Virus record (IMG/VR): IMGVR_UViG_3300036670_000069
Location: 1-34,186 of that record
Source: a virus
Strand: one strand, 5' to 3'
Length of the DNA: 34,186 nt
Part shown: piece after piece, positions 16,924 to 26,050 of the stretch
Numbering within the stretch: position 1 is the first letter of the stretch
Layout of the letters: every line of letters begins with the position of its first letter
Program-made: the position numbers and the translations under genes
The notes under the pieces: model-generated
What the model saw: only the letters and a program-made list of their open reading frames with translations
Database searches by the model: none
What the model was told of the DNA's origin: nothing

Positions 16924-16943
16924 TAATAATTTAAGTTTTAATT

Positions 16944-17753
16944 ATGACTGTTTCTCCTTTTATAAATATTTTTCGAACGAAAAAAGAGGCTTTCTACTTT
17001 AAGAATAGTCAGATAAACACGAAATTTATATTTGAAGGAGTACAGTTATTGCCTAACAATACTGCCAAATACATACAATTAACAGATACAGTAGGGGGGA
17101 TAAACTTAGAAGATTGGCAAGTAAATATAGTAAATGTAAATACAGATGCAAAGACAGATGTTACTGATTACTTTTTTGTTGACTCGCTAACAAATTCATT
17201 AGATGGCGCACCGCAATTATACTGGTCTTTGACAAACGTTCCTTTTGATTTTGGATATGAATTAGTTTACCTAGAGATAAATCAATTTGTAGGAGAAACT
17301 TTTTATTCGACACCTTTTACGTTGACTGACAATAATAGTGAGAATGTATCTCAATTCCATTATAAGGAGTCTAAGGCAGATGTATATCAATCAATTGGTT
17401 TACAAGTATGGTACTTAGAAAGCGATAAAAAGACAGAGTTAACAACATATTACGAAGTATCAACCAAAGCTACAGTTTCTAAAGCTATCAAGACAAGTAA
17501 TTTAGAGATATTTAGAAGTGAATTAATGGATAAGTCAACGTTAATATTACTAACGTATTTACTTGAAAGTCCTGTTTTATTTCTGAATAATAAAAGATAT
17601 TCATTATATGAAGCTATAGATTTACCTAGAAAGACATCGCAAGAAAATTTCGGTTTTATTGAATTTAATTTATCAGTAAGCAATGCTACGACTTTTTTTA
17701 ATATTGCGGATTATAAAGGAATTGACTATGGAACTGCTGACTATAATATTTAA
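16944..17753 (+). CDS. tail-tip protein, hypothetical
   Basis: A 269-aa protein in the tail-tip cluster. Mostly beta, with aromatic and acidic surface (YLEINQFVGETFYSTPFTLT, then FHYKESKADVYQSIGLQVWY), suggesting two or more Ig-like or carbohydrate-binding-type domains. The ending STATTFFN-like, GIDYGTADYNI, has no motif I recognise. Virion location is inferred from neighbours. Confidence 0.55.
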   Translation: MTVSPFINIFRTKKEAFYFKNSQINTKFIFEGVQLLPNNTAKYIQLTDTVGGINLEDWQVNIVNVNTDAKTDVTDYFFVDSLTNSLDGAPQLYWSLTNVPFDFGYELVYLEINQFVGETFYSTPFTLTDNNSENVSQFHYKESKADVYQSIGLQVWYLESDKKTELTTYYEVSTKATVSKAIKTSNLEIFRSELMDKSTLILLTYLLESPVLFLNNKRYSLYEAIDLPRKTSQENFGFIEFNLSVSNATTFFNIADYKGIDYGTADYNI

Positions 17754-17763
17754 AAAATAAAAT

Positions 17764-18291
17764 ATGGCAACATACCAAGACATAGGTTATTTAATAGACA
17801 CTAACCTAGCTTCAAATACGAAGATACCAGCCGCTCTACATAGAGAGGTTGAGCGTGCTTTATTGGATTTTATTAATGTAAATTTATCTCAATCAGGAGA
17901 CATTAAAATGATAAAATGTGATATTACATATCTCAATGAGAACTTTGAAACAAATGGTCTAGGAAAGTTGCTTCGTTTAGGATGGGCAATTTGTAACGGA
18001 AACAATACTACTTGGGATTTTACAGGTAGAGTTCCGTTAGCTTCTGGCATTGGATATTCCGCTTTAGGAGGATTAGGAGGAAATAAGGACGCAGTAGTAG
18101 TGTCTCATGTACACTCAATTAATTTACAGCAACTTAACAGTAATGGCGATGGTGGTTCTGGAAAGTTAGCTACAGGAGGTCAAGTCGCAGAAGGAGTTAT
18201 TCCGAATATAAACACAGAATCTACAGGCGTAAGCGGAGTAGATAAGAATATGCAACCTTATATAACAACTTTATTTATTATGAAATTATGA
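17764..18291 (+). CDS. tail collar-domain protein
   Basis: A 175-aa protein. Residues about 77-100 (GWAICNGNNTTWDFTGRVPL) followed by a Gly-rich run, HVH (about 117-119), and a C-terminal NMQPYITTLFIMKL match the phage tail-collar type of domain used in receptor-binding tips. The N-terminus (LIDTNLASNTKIPAALHREV) resembles an attachment module. The likely role is a short tail-tip or adhesion component. It overlaps the next start by 4 nt. Confidence 0.75.
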   Translation: MATYQDIGYLIDTNLASNTKIPAALHREVERALLDFINVNLSQSGDIKMIKCDITYLNENFETNGLGKLLRLGWAICNGNNTTWDFTGRVPLASGIGYSALGGLGGNKDAVVVSHVHSINLQQLNSNGDGGSGKLATGGQVAEGVIPNINTESTGVSGVDKNMQPYITTLFIMKL

Positions 18292-19007
18292 GTCTAGTTA
18301 TAACAAAAGAGACAGGTAATTTCTTTAGTCTAGTTTTAGATGGGGGAACTCCTATAATATCCGAGCGGAATAGACTAACAACTATTGGTGATTTTTGCAA
18401 TTTTAAGACTGCTAATGGTGCTAACTTAATTCTAAAGCAGAATATTATATTTAGCGATATCACTATTATTACAGGAGTATCATATGTTCCGACTTCTATT
18501 AATAATTTATGGGTATCTTTGATAGATGCTGGCTTTTTCGTAGGATTAGGGTTAAGTAGCGGAGCTGGTGGAACCAATAGATTTGAAGAACTATTAGATA
18601 CGTTTTCTTATTTCGGTAGAGACGGTCAGTTATTAATAGTTGATGAATCTGGATTAAAATTAGACACCGTAGCTTATCAAGTATTTACAGAAGCAGATGC
18701 TTCGAAGCTAAATAATATAGAAACGGGTGCGCAAGTAAACGTCAATGCAAATTGGAATGAGAGCAATCCAGAATCAGATGCTTATATTTTCAATAAACCA
18801 ATGGTGCAACAAGATAAAAAATTTATTTACAATCAAACTAATGCATCATCTGTTTGGAGCATAACTCATAACTTGGAAAAAAGACCATCTGTTACAGTTG
18901 TTGATACTGCAGAGAGTCATGTAGTAGGTCAAGTTAATTATATAAACGACAATCAAGTAACAATAATATTTAACGCCTCTTTTAGTGGCTATGCATATTT
19001 TAACTAA
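18288..19007 (+). CDS. tail fibre protein
   Basis: A 239-aa protein. It contains ADASKLNNIETGAQVN followed by ANWNESNPESDAYIFNKP (about 137-181), a short module recurrent in trimeric phage fibres. It ends with a WSITHNLEKRPSVTVVDTA domain (about 194-239) that recurs as a C-terminal cap in phage fibres. The N-terminus (MSLVITKETGNFFSLVLDGG) is probably the attachment part. These modules are assigned from memory of the families. Confidence 0.7.
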   Translation: MSLVITKETGNFFSLVLDGGTPIISERNRLTTIGDFCNFKTANGANLILKQNIIFSDITIITGVSYVPTSINNLWVSLIDAGFFVGLGLSSGAGGTNRFEELLDTFSYFGRDGQLLIVDESGLKLDTVAYQVFTEADASKLNNIETGAQVNVNANWNESNPESDAYIFNKPMVQQDKKFIYNQTNASSVWSITHNLEKRPSVTVVDTAESHVVGQVNYINDNQVTIIFNASFSGYAYFN

Positions 19008-19025
19008 TAAATAAACAAAAAAACA

Positions 19026-21497
19026 ATGGCAACAATAAAATACTTAGTAGATTTAGATTTAACAAAAAATCAACTATTAAACGTAGTAGTTCAGAATTTA
19101 GCGATAGCACCAAATAACCCTAAAGATGGTCAAATATACTGGGATACAGCGGACAAAACACTATATGTGTGGAAAACATATAGCCCAATACCTTCATCTG
19201 CCCCTTTTGGAGAGTGGGTGGATTTAGGTTCTAGCGGTATTACGAATTTAGATTATGTAGCCGCAGAAACTAACGGTTTAGTAACTTCAAGTACAGGTAA
19301 CAATGCAACTATACCTTTAGCGACACTTGTAGCTGGGACAAATAAAGCGGGGTTTTTATCGCCAGCAGAAAAAACAAAACTTGCAGGAATTGAAGCTAAT
19401 GCAAAAGACGACCAATCAGCTATTGAAGTACCTGTAAGTCCTGCGATAAATGCTAAAACAAATGTACAAGCGGCTTTAGAAGACCATGAAACTAGAATTA
19501 CTACTGTTACATCTGCAAGTCATGATGCAGTAACTTTAGATAGTGTTGTTGATGTAACGGCACAAGCTGCCAGTTTATCAGGGCAACAATTGACTTTAAA
19601 AAAAGCAACTACATCTACTGATGGTGTAATGAGTAGTGAAGACAAGACTAAGCTCGATACGGTTGCTACCAATGCTCAACAAAATATAGCTACTAATTTA
19701 GCAGTAGGAACAAGAACGGCAACGGCTTTCCCTGTAACAAATAACAACGGTACGGGAGTTACTATTCCAGAAGCCTCTATTACAGAAGCGGGTTTGTTAA
19801 ATGCTGCAGATAAAGTTAAAGTTAATAATGCGGTATTAACTACGCAAAGTGCTATCATAGCTTCTTTTTTAAGTTTAAGTGCTAGTTTAGCTGAAAATTC
19901 AGACACAAAAATAGCATCTCAAAAAGCGACCAAATCCTATGTAGATGCATTAGTATTAAGCTATGGAGCGTTAGTTTTTCAAGACGGATACGATGCAAGT
20001 ACTGATACCCCTAAATTAGACTCAACACCTTTTGCTACTGGCATTAAAAGAGGTTGGACTTATGCAGTTAGTGCTGCGGGTGATTTTTTTACAGAAGCAG
20101 TTGAAGCAGGTGATTTACTTGTAGCAAGACAAGATTCTCCTACAACTAGAGCGCATTGGGTTATAATTAATAAAAATATACCAGATGTATTAAGTACGCT
20201 TTTAGTCGGATTTGTAGTAGGTGCAAATTCTACAATAACTTCATCAGATAGTATTTTAGTTGCTTTTGGAAAAGTTCAAGCGCAACTAAACAATAAAGAA
20301 GGTGGTATTACTGCAGGTACAACTTCTCAGTATTTTAGAGGTGATAAAACTTTTCAAACATTAAATACAACTGTAGTACCAGAGGGTAATAATTTATATT
20401 ATACAGATGTTAGAGTTAGAGCGACTCCATTAACAGGATTAAGCATAGCAAATGCTACTCCTATAGTTGCTGCAGATACTATTCTAATTGCAAGTGGAAA
20501 GTTACAAGGGCAAATTGATACAAAAAACGCTTTAATTTCACACTTAGAATTTAATAATACCGATTTAACTGTATGGAATAACGGAAAAGGGAACATAGCT
20601 AGTAATACATCATTTGGCGATGGAGCTTTACAATCAAACAGCACAGGCATTAATAATCAAGCAAGTGGTGCAAATGCTTTACAATTCAATAGCACAGGCA
20701 GTAATAATCAAGCAAGTGGGGCAAATGCTTTACAATTCAATAGCACAAGCAGTAATAATCAAGCAAGTGGTGCAAATGCTTTACGATTCAATAGCACAGG
20801 CAGTAATAATCAAGCAAGTGGTACAAATGCTTTACGTTCCAATAGCACAGGCAGTAATAACACGGCAAGTGGTTTAAATTCAGGTCTATTTATAGCAGAC
20901 GGAACAACAAGTAACACAAATTCAAACAATTCATTATTTTTAGGAAGTGACACAAAAGCCTTAGCAGATAACCAAACAAATCAAATAGTTATAGGTTCAA
21001 CAGCAATAGGCTTAGGTTCAAACTCAGCTATTTTAGGTAACTCTAGTATAACAACTACAGGATTAAGAGGTCGTGTTTTAGTTAATACAATAGCGGATAA
21101 CGGAGTTGATAATCTACAAATAACTGGTTCGCAAACATCAACAGGTCAAATTAAATCTACGGTAGCAACAAATACTGCCCCATTAGTTGTGGCGTCAACT
21201 ACTAAAGTAACCAACTTAAATGCTGATTTATTAGACGGACTTCATTCTAGTGACTTTTATTTAGCAACTAATCCAAGTAGTTTTACAGGCAAAGTTGTAT
21301 CCGTTTCATCAAGTACTTCTCTTGTTTCTACTTTTGCAATAGCTCACACTTTTGGCGCAGACGTAATAGCAAATGCAAGATTTGTAAGCGATAATAGCGT
21401 TTTTTTATGTGAAGTAATTATGACAAATAATTTAGTCACTTTTAACGTAAATACCCCAATCGCTGCTAATTCAGTTAAATTTATAATCATAGGATAA
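19026..21497 (+). CDS. long tail fibre with YadA-like repeats
   Basis: An 823-aa fibre. The N-terminal ~70 residues (DGQIYWDTADKTLYVW) look like an attachment module. Repeated DK-type motifs follow (GFLSPAEKTKLAGIEANAK, GVMSSEDKTKLDTVATNAQ, GLLNAADKVKVNN), common in trimeric fibre shafts. Residues about 540-607 are four full 17-aa repeats of the pattern TGsNNQASGaNALqfNS plus partial ones, like YadA/trimeric-adhesin head repeats. The segment NADLLDGLHSSDFYLATN (about 736-753) is a further fibre motif before a beta-rich C-terminal cap. Likely receptor contact. Confidence 0.8.
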   Translation: MATIKYLVDLDLTKNQLLNVVVQNLAIAPNNPKDGQIYWDTADKTLYVWKTYSPIPSSAPFGEWVDLGSSGITNLDYVAAETNGLVTSSTGNNATIPLATLVAGTNKAGFLSPAEKTKLAGIEANAKDDQSAIEVPVSPAINAKTNVQAALEDHETRITTVTSASHDAVTLDSVVDVTAQAASLSGQQLTLKKATTSTDGVMSSEDKTKLDTVATNAQQNIATNLAVGTRTATAFPVTNNNGTGVTIPEASITEAGLLNAADKVKVNNAVLTTQSAIIASFLSLSASLAENSDTKIASQKATKSYVDALVLSYGALVFQDGYDASTDTPKLDSTPFATGIKRGWTYAVSAAGDFFTEAVEAGDLLVARQDSPTTRAHWVIINKNIPDVLSTLLVGFVVGANSTITSSDSILVAFGKVQAQLNNKEGGITAGTTSQYFRGDKTFQTLNTTVVPEGNNLYYTDVRVRATPLTGLSIANATPIVAADTILIASGKLQGQIDTKNALISHLEFNNTDLTVWNNGKGNIASNTSFGDGALQSNSTGINNQASGANALQFNSTGSNNQASGANALQFNSTSSNNQASGANALRFNSTGSNNQASGTNALRSNSTGSNNTASGLNSGLFIADGTTSNTNSNNSLFLGSDTKALADNQTNQIVIGSTAIGLGSNSAILGNSSITTTGLRGRVLVNTIADNGVDNLQITGSQTSTGQIKSTVATNTAPLVVASTTKVTNLNADLLDGLHSSDFYLATNPSSFTGKVVSVSSSTSLVSTFAIAHTFGADVIANARFVSDNSVFLCEVIMTNNLVTFNVNTPIAANSVKFIIIG
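20643..20846 (+). repeat. 51-bp in-frame tandem repeat
   Basis: Four complete 51-nt copies start at 20643, 20694, 20745 and 20796, with a partial copy before and after (about 20613-20880). They encode the 17-aa adhesin-like unit of the long fibre. Copies are nearly identical at the DNA level, suggesting recent duplication and possible copy-number change. The repeat also opens a spurious second frame. Confidence 0.9.
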
Positions 21498-21498
21498 A

Positions 21499-22482
21499 AT
21501 GGCAAAACAAAAAATTAAAGCAGATTTAGAAGTAGATGGAATAGTTAAAGTAGGAGATAGACCAGTAGCAATTAGAGCTATTAGTTTTTCAGCAAGCCAT
21601 AACGACCTCGTAATTGACAATGCGAATAGCGGACATTCTTTTGAAGAAAGTTCAAGACTTATAGCGTCTACAAATAATGCTAGTTTTGGCTTTTATGATG
21701 CTGTTCCAACAGTAACTTCTTCTGGTTCAATTAATTTAGGACATCTTAACGGTTTTCAATCAAGAATACGTTATGAAGGAGCTGCTAGTTTTACAAATGA
21801 CCTTTCTGCTGGAATAAGAAGTTTCTATTCAGATATTTTCATATCAGGAAGTGGAAACGTACCTTATACTGCAGGTCTTTACATACAAAATGCTACAGTT
21901 ACAGGTACAGGTAGAGTACAGAATCAACACGGTATTATAATTGGCAACCTAGACGCTGGAACAGTATCAAATAGAGGTATAGCTTGCTACACTTATAGAA
22001 ATTTCTTGCAAGGTCTAGCTATTGGTTCTGATGTATTAGATTTAGACAACCCTCTTAGAGTAGAGGGTAATGGAAAATTTACAGGTACAGTAACCGCATC
22101 ACCCGCAACGGCGTCAACTGAACTAGCTACTTTAGCACAGGTAACTGCGAATAGACCTTATAAAGTATATACTGCTTTGCTATCTCAATCAGGAACTTCT
22201 GCACCTGTAGCAACTGTTTTAGAGAATACGTTAGGCGTTACTATTTCTTACATAAGGAATAGTTTAGGGTTGTATCAAGGAACTATTTCGTCGGGAACTT
22301 TTGACACGTCTAAAACCTACACAATGTGTTCGTTTGGTGATATACAAGGAACAACTTCACTAACAAGTCAGATAAAATTAACAAATTCATCATCTAATTT
22401 TTTAATATCAACTCAATCTAGCGAAACATATCTTGATAATTTGATGACTAGGCACAGTATAGAAATCAGAGTATATAATTAA
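21499..22482 (+). CDS. tail fibre/spike-like protein
   Basis: A 327-aa protein 1 nt after the long fibre stop. The N-terminus MAKQKIKADLEVDGIVKVGD is like fibre attachment leaders. The middle is Ser/Gly/Thr-rich beta sequence (FQSRIRYEGAASFTNDLSAG, QHGIIIGNLDAGTVSNRG), consistent with a beta-helix or beta-prism shaft. PATASTELATLAQVTAN (about 201-217) is a typical junction before a fibre head. The C-terminal ~110 residues look like a globular receptor-binding domain. Function inferred. Confidence 0.6.
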   Translation: MAKQKIKADLEVDGIVKVGDRPVAIRAISFSASHNDLVIDNANSGHSFEESSRLIASTNNASFGFYDAVPTVTSSGSINLGHLNGFQSRIRYEGAASFTNDLSAGIRSFYSDIFISGSGNVPYTAGLYIQNATVTGTGRVQNQHGIIIGNLDAGTVSNRGIACYTYRNFLQGLAIGSDVLDLDNPLRVEGNGKFTGTVTASPATASTELATLAQVTANRPYKVYTALLSQSGTSAPVATVLENTLGVTISYIRNSLGLYQGTISSGTFDTSKTYTMCSFGDIQGTTSLTSQIKLTNSSSNFLISTQSSETYLDNLMTRHSIEIRVYN

Positions 22483-22483
22483 A

Positions 22484-22678
22484 ATGATAAAATTTATACT
22501 AAACATATTAAAATCTGACACTGCAGAAAGTAGTAAGCGACTCGTAGGTGTATTAGGCTCTATAAGCCTAATTATTTCAATGTTAATATGGCATACAGAT
22601 ACTTTAGTTAATGCTGTTTTAGTTTTAAGTTTAGGGGCATTGGGTATTACAGCAGTTGAAAAAATATTTAAAAAATGA
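22484..22678 (+). CDS. holin-like membrane protein
   Basis: A 64-aa protein with two hydrophobic segments (about 20-37, LVGVLGSISLIISMLIW, and 42-58) and a basic C-terminus (EKIFKK). Size, topology and position just before the endolysin fit a class II holin that opens the inner membrane for lysis. The next membrane gene overlaps it by 4 nt. Confidence 0.65.
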   Translation: MIKFILNILKSDTAESSKRLVGVLGSISLIISMLIWHTDTLVNAVLVLSLGALGITAVEKIFKK

Positions 22679-22917
22679 ATAATATTAAGGAGGTTTTTTA
22701 TTGGTTGGACGGTTTCTTCACCGTTGTTTGGGGCGTTACTATAATTGATTTAATACCTTCAATTTCTATGGGATATGTTTTTACGAGCGTAGACAACGTG
22801 ATTAAAATAGCATTTAGCTTAGTGGGTTTAGTTTATGCGCTTTGTCGACTTATTTTTTACGTAATAAAATCACAACAGGAAATAATTAAAATGAAAAGAG
22901 AAAATGGAACTAAATAA
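22675..22917 (+). CDS. second holin-like membrane protein
   Basis: An 80-aa protein with two predicted membrane segments (about 10-31, and 43-64, IAFSLVGLVYALCRLIFYVI) and a charged C-terminal tail. It overlaps the preceding holin-like gene by 4 nt and the endolysin by 14 nt, so the three form a coupled lysis cassette. It could be a second holin or an antiholin; sequence does not decide. Confidence 0.6.
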   Translation: MNNIKEVFYWLDGFFTVVWGVTIIDLIPSISMGYVFTSVDNVIKIAFSLVGLVYALCRLIFYVIKSQQEIIKMKRENGTK

Positions 22918-23440
22918 AAAGTACAAGTCTTTATTTGATTCTTACCACATAAATACTCCTTTAAGGATAGCACATTTTATGGCTCAGATTGAACACGAAA
23001 GTGGACTAAAACCTATTGGCGAAAACCTTAATTATAGTGCTTCGGGTTTGATTAAAATATTTGGTAAGTATTTTACAAAAGAGAAAGCGGAAATGTACGA
23101 ACGTAAACCCGAATATATTGCAAATATTGTTTATGCTAATCGAATGGGTAATACTGAAAGCGGTGACGGATGGAAGTATAGAGGTCGTGGATTTATTCAA
23201 ATAACAGGAAAGTATAATTATATTTCATTGTCAAAAGATACCCGTATAGACTATTTAAATAACCCTGATTGGTTGCTTAGAGAAGCGGATAGTGTTATTT
23301 CTGCATTATGGTTTTGGAACAAAAATAAGTTAAATGATTTAGCCGATAAAAACGATATTTTAGGAATAACTAAAAAAATAAATGGAGGGATAAACGGCTT
23401 AGAACATAGAAAAGAATTACTGAAAAAATACCTTAAATAA
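22904..23440 (+). CDS. endolysin, GH19 family
   Basis: A 178-aa peptidoglycan hydrolase of the glycoside hydrolase 19 (chitinase/lysozyme) type. It shows AHFMAQIEHESG (about 23-34) with H31-E32 as the likely catalytic acid, ENLNYSA (40-46) with E40, and GDGWKYRGRGFIQITGKYNY (about 87-106), the hallmark substrate-cleft motif. There is no signal peptide, consistent with release through the adjacent holin. Length is typical for a single-domain phage GH19 lysin without a separate wall-binding domain. Confidence 0.93.
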   Translation: MELNKKYKSLFDSYHINTPLRIAHFMAQIEHESGLKPIGENLNYSASGLIKIFGKYFTKEKAEMYERKPEYIANIVYANRMGNTESGDGWKYRGRGFIQITGKYNYISLSKDTRIDYLNNPDWLLREADSVISALWFWNKNKLNDLADKNDILGITKKINGGINGLEHRKELLKKYLK

Positions 23441-23442
23441 AT

Positions 23443-23769
23443 ATGAATCCAAAATATAATTTTTACAGAAAAGACGATACTTTTAACGGAAGAAAATATA
23501 CTTTTCCATTTGATTTAACGGGCGCAGTCATTCTTTGTCAATTTAAAGTGCAACCTGCTTTAAATGTAGTTACTTTTGAATATAAGAGCGAAGATGGAAC
23601 TATTACAGTACCAATTCCGTCAAATGGAGAGATATTTTTTCAGCCTAGAATAATGAGTTATCCGACTTCTATTTATTATTATGATATACAAATAACATTT
23701 TCTAACGGAACGGTAAAAACATACGCACAAGATAAATTGGAAATTTTCCAAGATGTAAGTAGACTATGA
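23443..23769 (+). CDS. small virion-associated protein, hypothetical
   Basis: A 108-aa beta-rich protein 2 nt after the endolysin. Sequence such as DTFNGRKYTFPFDLTGA and YYYDIQITFSNGTVKTYAQ suggests an Ig-like or baseplate-type domain found beside phage fibre genes. It overlaps the following collagen-like gene by 4 nt, so it may form or anchor the base of that fibre. Function inferred only. Confidence 0.55.
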   Translation: MNPKYNFYRKDDTFNGRKYTFPFDLTGAVILCQFKVQPALNVVTFEYKSEDGTITVPIPSNGEIFFQPRIMSYPTSIYYYDIQITFSNGTVKTYAQDKLEIFQDVSRL

Positions 23770-24608
23770 ATTTAATAATCGAAGAAACTATATTAACTGA
23801 AAACATCTCAATAGTTGAAACGCTACAGACCAATACGGTTGTAGTGGATGAAACTACAGAGACAGTAACTATTAACGTCGACGAAATAAACGAAATAGTT
23901 ACGGTTAATATTTCTGAAACAACAGAAAGCAACTTAATAAATATTCAAGAGTTTATCGAAGTTGTTACAATTGGATTAACTGAAGCTATAGATGTTGTAA
24001 ATATAGTAATTGAAGAATTTGTCATCAAAGGAGTTCAAGGACTTACTGGTACAAACGGAGTTAAAGGAATAGACGGAACTAATGGATTAGACGGTACGCA
24101 GGGCACTCAAGGCGTACAAGGTGTTAAGGGAGATAGAGGAGAGCAAGGATTAGATGGATTACAGGGTATTCAAGGAGTTAAAGGAGATACAGGTACTAAT
24201 GGCATTAATGGTTTAAAAGGAATAGATGGTGCGCAAGGGGTTGAGGGAGGTAAAGGCGGCAAAGGCGATACAGGTTTACAAGGGCAGTCAGGCGAAAAAG
24301 GAGTTACAGGAGCAGAAGGTCAACAAGGAGTGCAAGGTATAAAAGGTGACGATGGAGTAGATGGAACTGATGCTACAATAAGTGATTTTTTTGAAATATA
24401 CGTTAATTTTATAGATGTTGAACCTTTCCTATACACAGCACCATTTACGTTTAAAATTAACTCAATTGTAGACGCAGATACAACAAGCTACACTATACTT
24501 TTAAACGATTTACCTTATACGATAGGAACAACAATTATGCAATACGACAAGATTAAAATAACGGTTTTAACGGTTGGATTTTTAACTTTAAATTCCGAAG
24601 CAATATGA
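23766..24608 (+). CDS. collagen-like fibre protein
   Basis: A 280-aa protein in three parts. Residues 1-88 are strand repeats rich in Val/Ile/Glu/Thr (VETLQTNTVVVDETTETVTI). Residues 89-200 are an unbroken collagen-like Gly-X-Y run with 38 glycines in register. Residues 201-280 form a small beta-rich cap (ISDFFEIYVNFIDVE). The central run should form a trimeric collagen helix, as in known phage fibre and head-fibre proteins. The cap may bind a receptor or nucleate trimerisation. Coding of the run is at 24030-24365. Confidence 0.85.
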   Translation: MNLIIEETILTENISIVETLQTNTVVVDETTETVTINVDEINEIVTVNISETTESNLINIQEFIEVVTIGLTEAIDVVNIVIEEFVIKGVQGLTGTNGVKGIDGTNGLDGTQGTQGVQGVKGDRGEQGLDGLQGIQGVKGDTGTNGINGLKGIDGAQGVEGGKGGKGDTGLQGQSGEKGVTGAEGQQGVQGIKGDDGVDGTDATISDFFEIYVNFIDVEPFLYTAPFTFKINSIVDADTTSYTILLNDLPYTIGTTIMQYDKIKITVLTVGFLTLNSEAI

Positions 24609-25429
24609 ATAAATTAGTACAATATTTCAATGTAATAAAAAAAGGAGTTGGAGGAGTTAATTACCTATTCAAAAACAAAGCTGGTATTAAAATACAAACT
24701 ATTTTTAAAGCAATTATAGGATTCAACGTAGCAGGGATAAAAATATCACAAGCTCCATTTCGTTTATTGATGAAGCAAAACCCCGCTTTTAAAATAAGGA
24801 CATTTGCAAGTGGTTTTTCCAAAAAAGAAATAATAAATGCGGGTATAAAAGTAGTTACGAGCGTGAGCGGATTGTTTAGACCAACTCAAAGACCTGCATT
24901 TAAGTTAACACAAGTTAGCTATAATTTAATCAGAACAGTAGGAGGTAATTTAGCCACTTTAACCACTCCGAACACACAAGGATGGACAAATCCTAATAAC
25001 GCAATATCAGGCACGAATGGAAGGAGAGATGGCGTTAACGCTACTTTTACAGGTAATGTTTTAGCAGCAAGAAATGGGACTATTTCATTGGATTATGCTA
25101 ATTTAGTCAAAAAGAGTGAGTTGACAATTAGCAGCGTAAAGCTTAGGTTTTATTACCAAACCGCAGGAACGGTTCTAAACAATGGGGATACTAGATTGTA
25201 TTTTACTTTGGATGGAATAAATTTCAATATTTTAGCACAGATAGCTGGGGATAAAAACGTAAGTGTTGTACCTGATGAATTTAACATAACATCAAGTATA
25301 TCTTCATGGAACGATTTAGACAACATTGTATGCGGAGTTATTTGTGTTTCAGCAGTTGCTGAGACTTGGACTTGTAACTTAGACGCTATCGAAGTTGAAA
25401 TAATAGCAAGTAAAATTGATATATTATGA
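24605..25429 (+). CDS. hypothetical virion-like protein
   Basis: A 274-aa protein overlapping the collagen-like gene by 4 nt. The N-terminal ~115 residues are basic with repeated short hydrophobic/Lys motifs (FKNKAGIKIQTIFKAI, NPAFKIRTFASGF, RPAFKLTQV). The C-terminal ~160 residues form a beta-sandwich-like domain (VKLRFYYQTAGTVLNNGDTR, DGINFNILAQIAGD) of the kind used for surface binding. I infer a virion surface component. It overlaps the next start by 4 nt. Confidence 0.5.
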   Translation: MNKLVQYFNVIKKGVGGVNYLFKNKAGIKIQTIFKAIIGFNVAGIKISQAPFRLLMKQNPAFKIRTFASGFSKKEIINAGIKVVTSVSGLFRPTQRPAFKLTQVSYNLIRTVGGNLATLTTPNTQGWTNPNNAISGTNGRRDGVNATFTGNVLAARNGTISLDYANLVKKSELTISSVKLRFYYQTAGTVLNNGDTRLYFTLDGINFNILAQIAGDKNVSVVPDEFNITSSISSWNDLDNIVCGVICVSAVAETWTCNLDAIEVEIIASKIDIL

Positions 25430-25620
25430 CAAAATATAAAAACAAAACAAACAATAATGTAAGTATTGATATTCCCGTTGAATATGACGAAAATGGAAAC
25501 GTTACGAGGATTAAAACTCACGTAATATCTCCCAACGAAATACTTGAATTTAACGATGGAAAAGAAAACACAAATACAATAATCGAACATTGCATAAATA
25601 ACAATTTAACACAAAAATAA
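25426..25620 (+). CDS. small 64-aa protein
   Basis: A 64-aa polar protein (MTKYKNKTNNNVSIDIPVEY ... CINNNLTQK) linked by 4-nt overlap to the gene before and 1 nt from the gene after. Predicted short beta-hairpin and helix. The context suggests a virion or assembly role. Not recognised. Confidence 0.5.
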   Translation: MTKYKNKTNNNVSIDIPVEYDENGNVTRIKTHVISPNEILEFNDGKENTNTIIEHCINNNLTQK

Positions 25621-25621
25621 T

Positions 25622-26050
25622 ATGGCATTAGCATTTTTAAATCAAGGTAAAACAAGTGTACGAGATTCTTTAAAAATTTTAGTATCTCACGTAACGGGGG
25701 CGGATGATAATACTTCATTTTTAGCTACACATACAGGTATTAATCCAAGTGGAGGGTCAACATCTACAATAGTAAAACCTACTACAAATGTAAATGTAGA
25801 CGGGAATACTTTTGACGCAAATTTTACCATAGATGGTACAACTGAATTTACCAATAAGTTTTTATTAGTTATTGGCGTATCGAAAGGATTAGGGGTTAGA
25901 CAAGTAGCGGGAAGTGGCGGAACGCATACGGGCGGTGGTATAGTAGGAACAGATACCATATCTCGAAGTGTGCGTACATTAGGAATAGGCGTTCAATCAG
26001 GCGACATATTTACGGTAGGGAATAGATTAGAAGTTCAAGATAATAGCTAA
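25622..26050 (+). CDS. small virion-like protein
   Basis: A 142-aa Gly/Thr/Val-rich protein (SHVTGADDNTSFLATHTGIN, then DGNTFDANFTIDGTTEFTNK) with low charge, typical of phage surface or fibre-tip subunits. Its stop shares a base with the start of the spanin-like gene. Function not recognised. Confidence 0.5.
   Translation: MALAFLNQGKTSVRDSLKILVSHVTGADDNTSFLATHTGINPSGGSTSTIVKPTTNVNVDGNTFDANFTIDGTTEFTNKFLLVIGVSKGLGVRQVAGSGGTHTGGGIVGTDTISRSVRTLGIGVQSGDIFTVGNRLEVQDNS

Noticed and set aside
20614-20877. Second plus-strand frame over the fibre repeats
   Set aside because: It is opened by the 51-bp repeat, whose length keeps every frame periodic. Its product is only the repeat in another frame, with no domain evidence, unlike the HNH case in terL.
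25687-25959. Minus-strand 90-codon frame in the small virion gene
   Set aside because: Antisense to a tightly packed plus-strand operon gene, Pro/Val-rich with no motif; a shadow.
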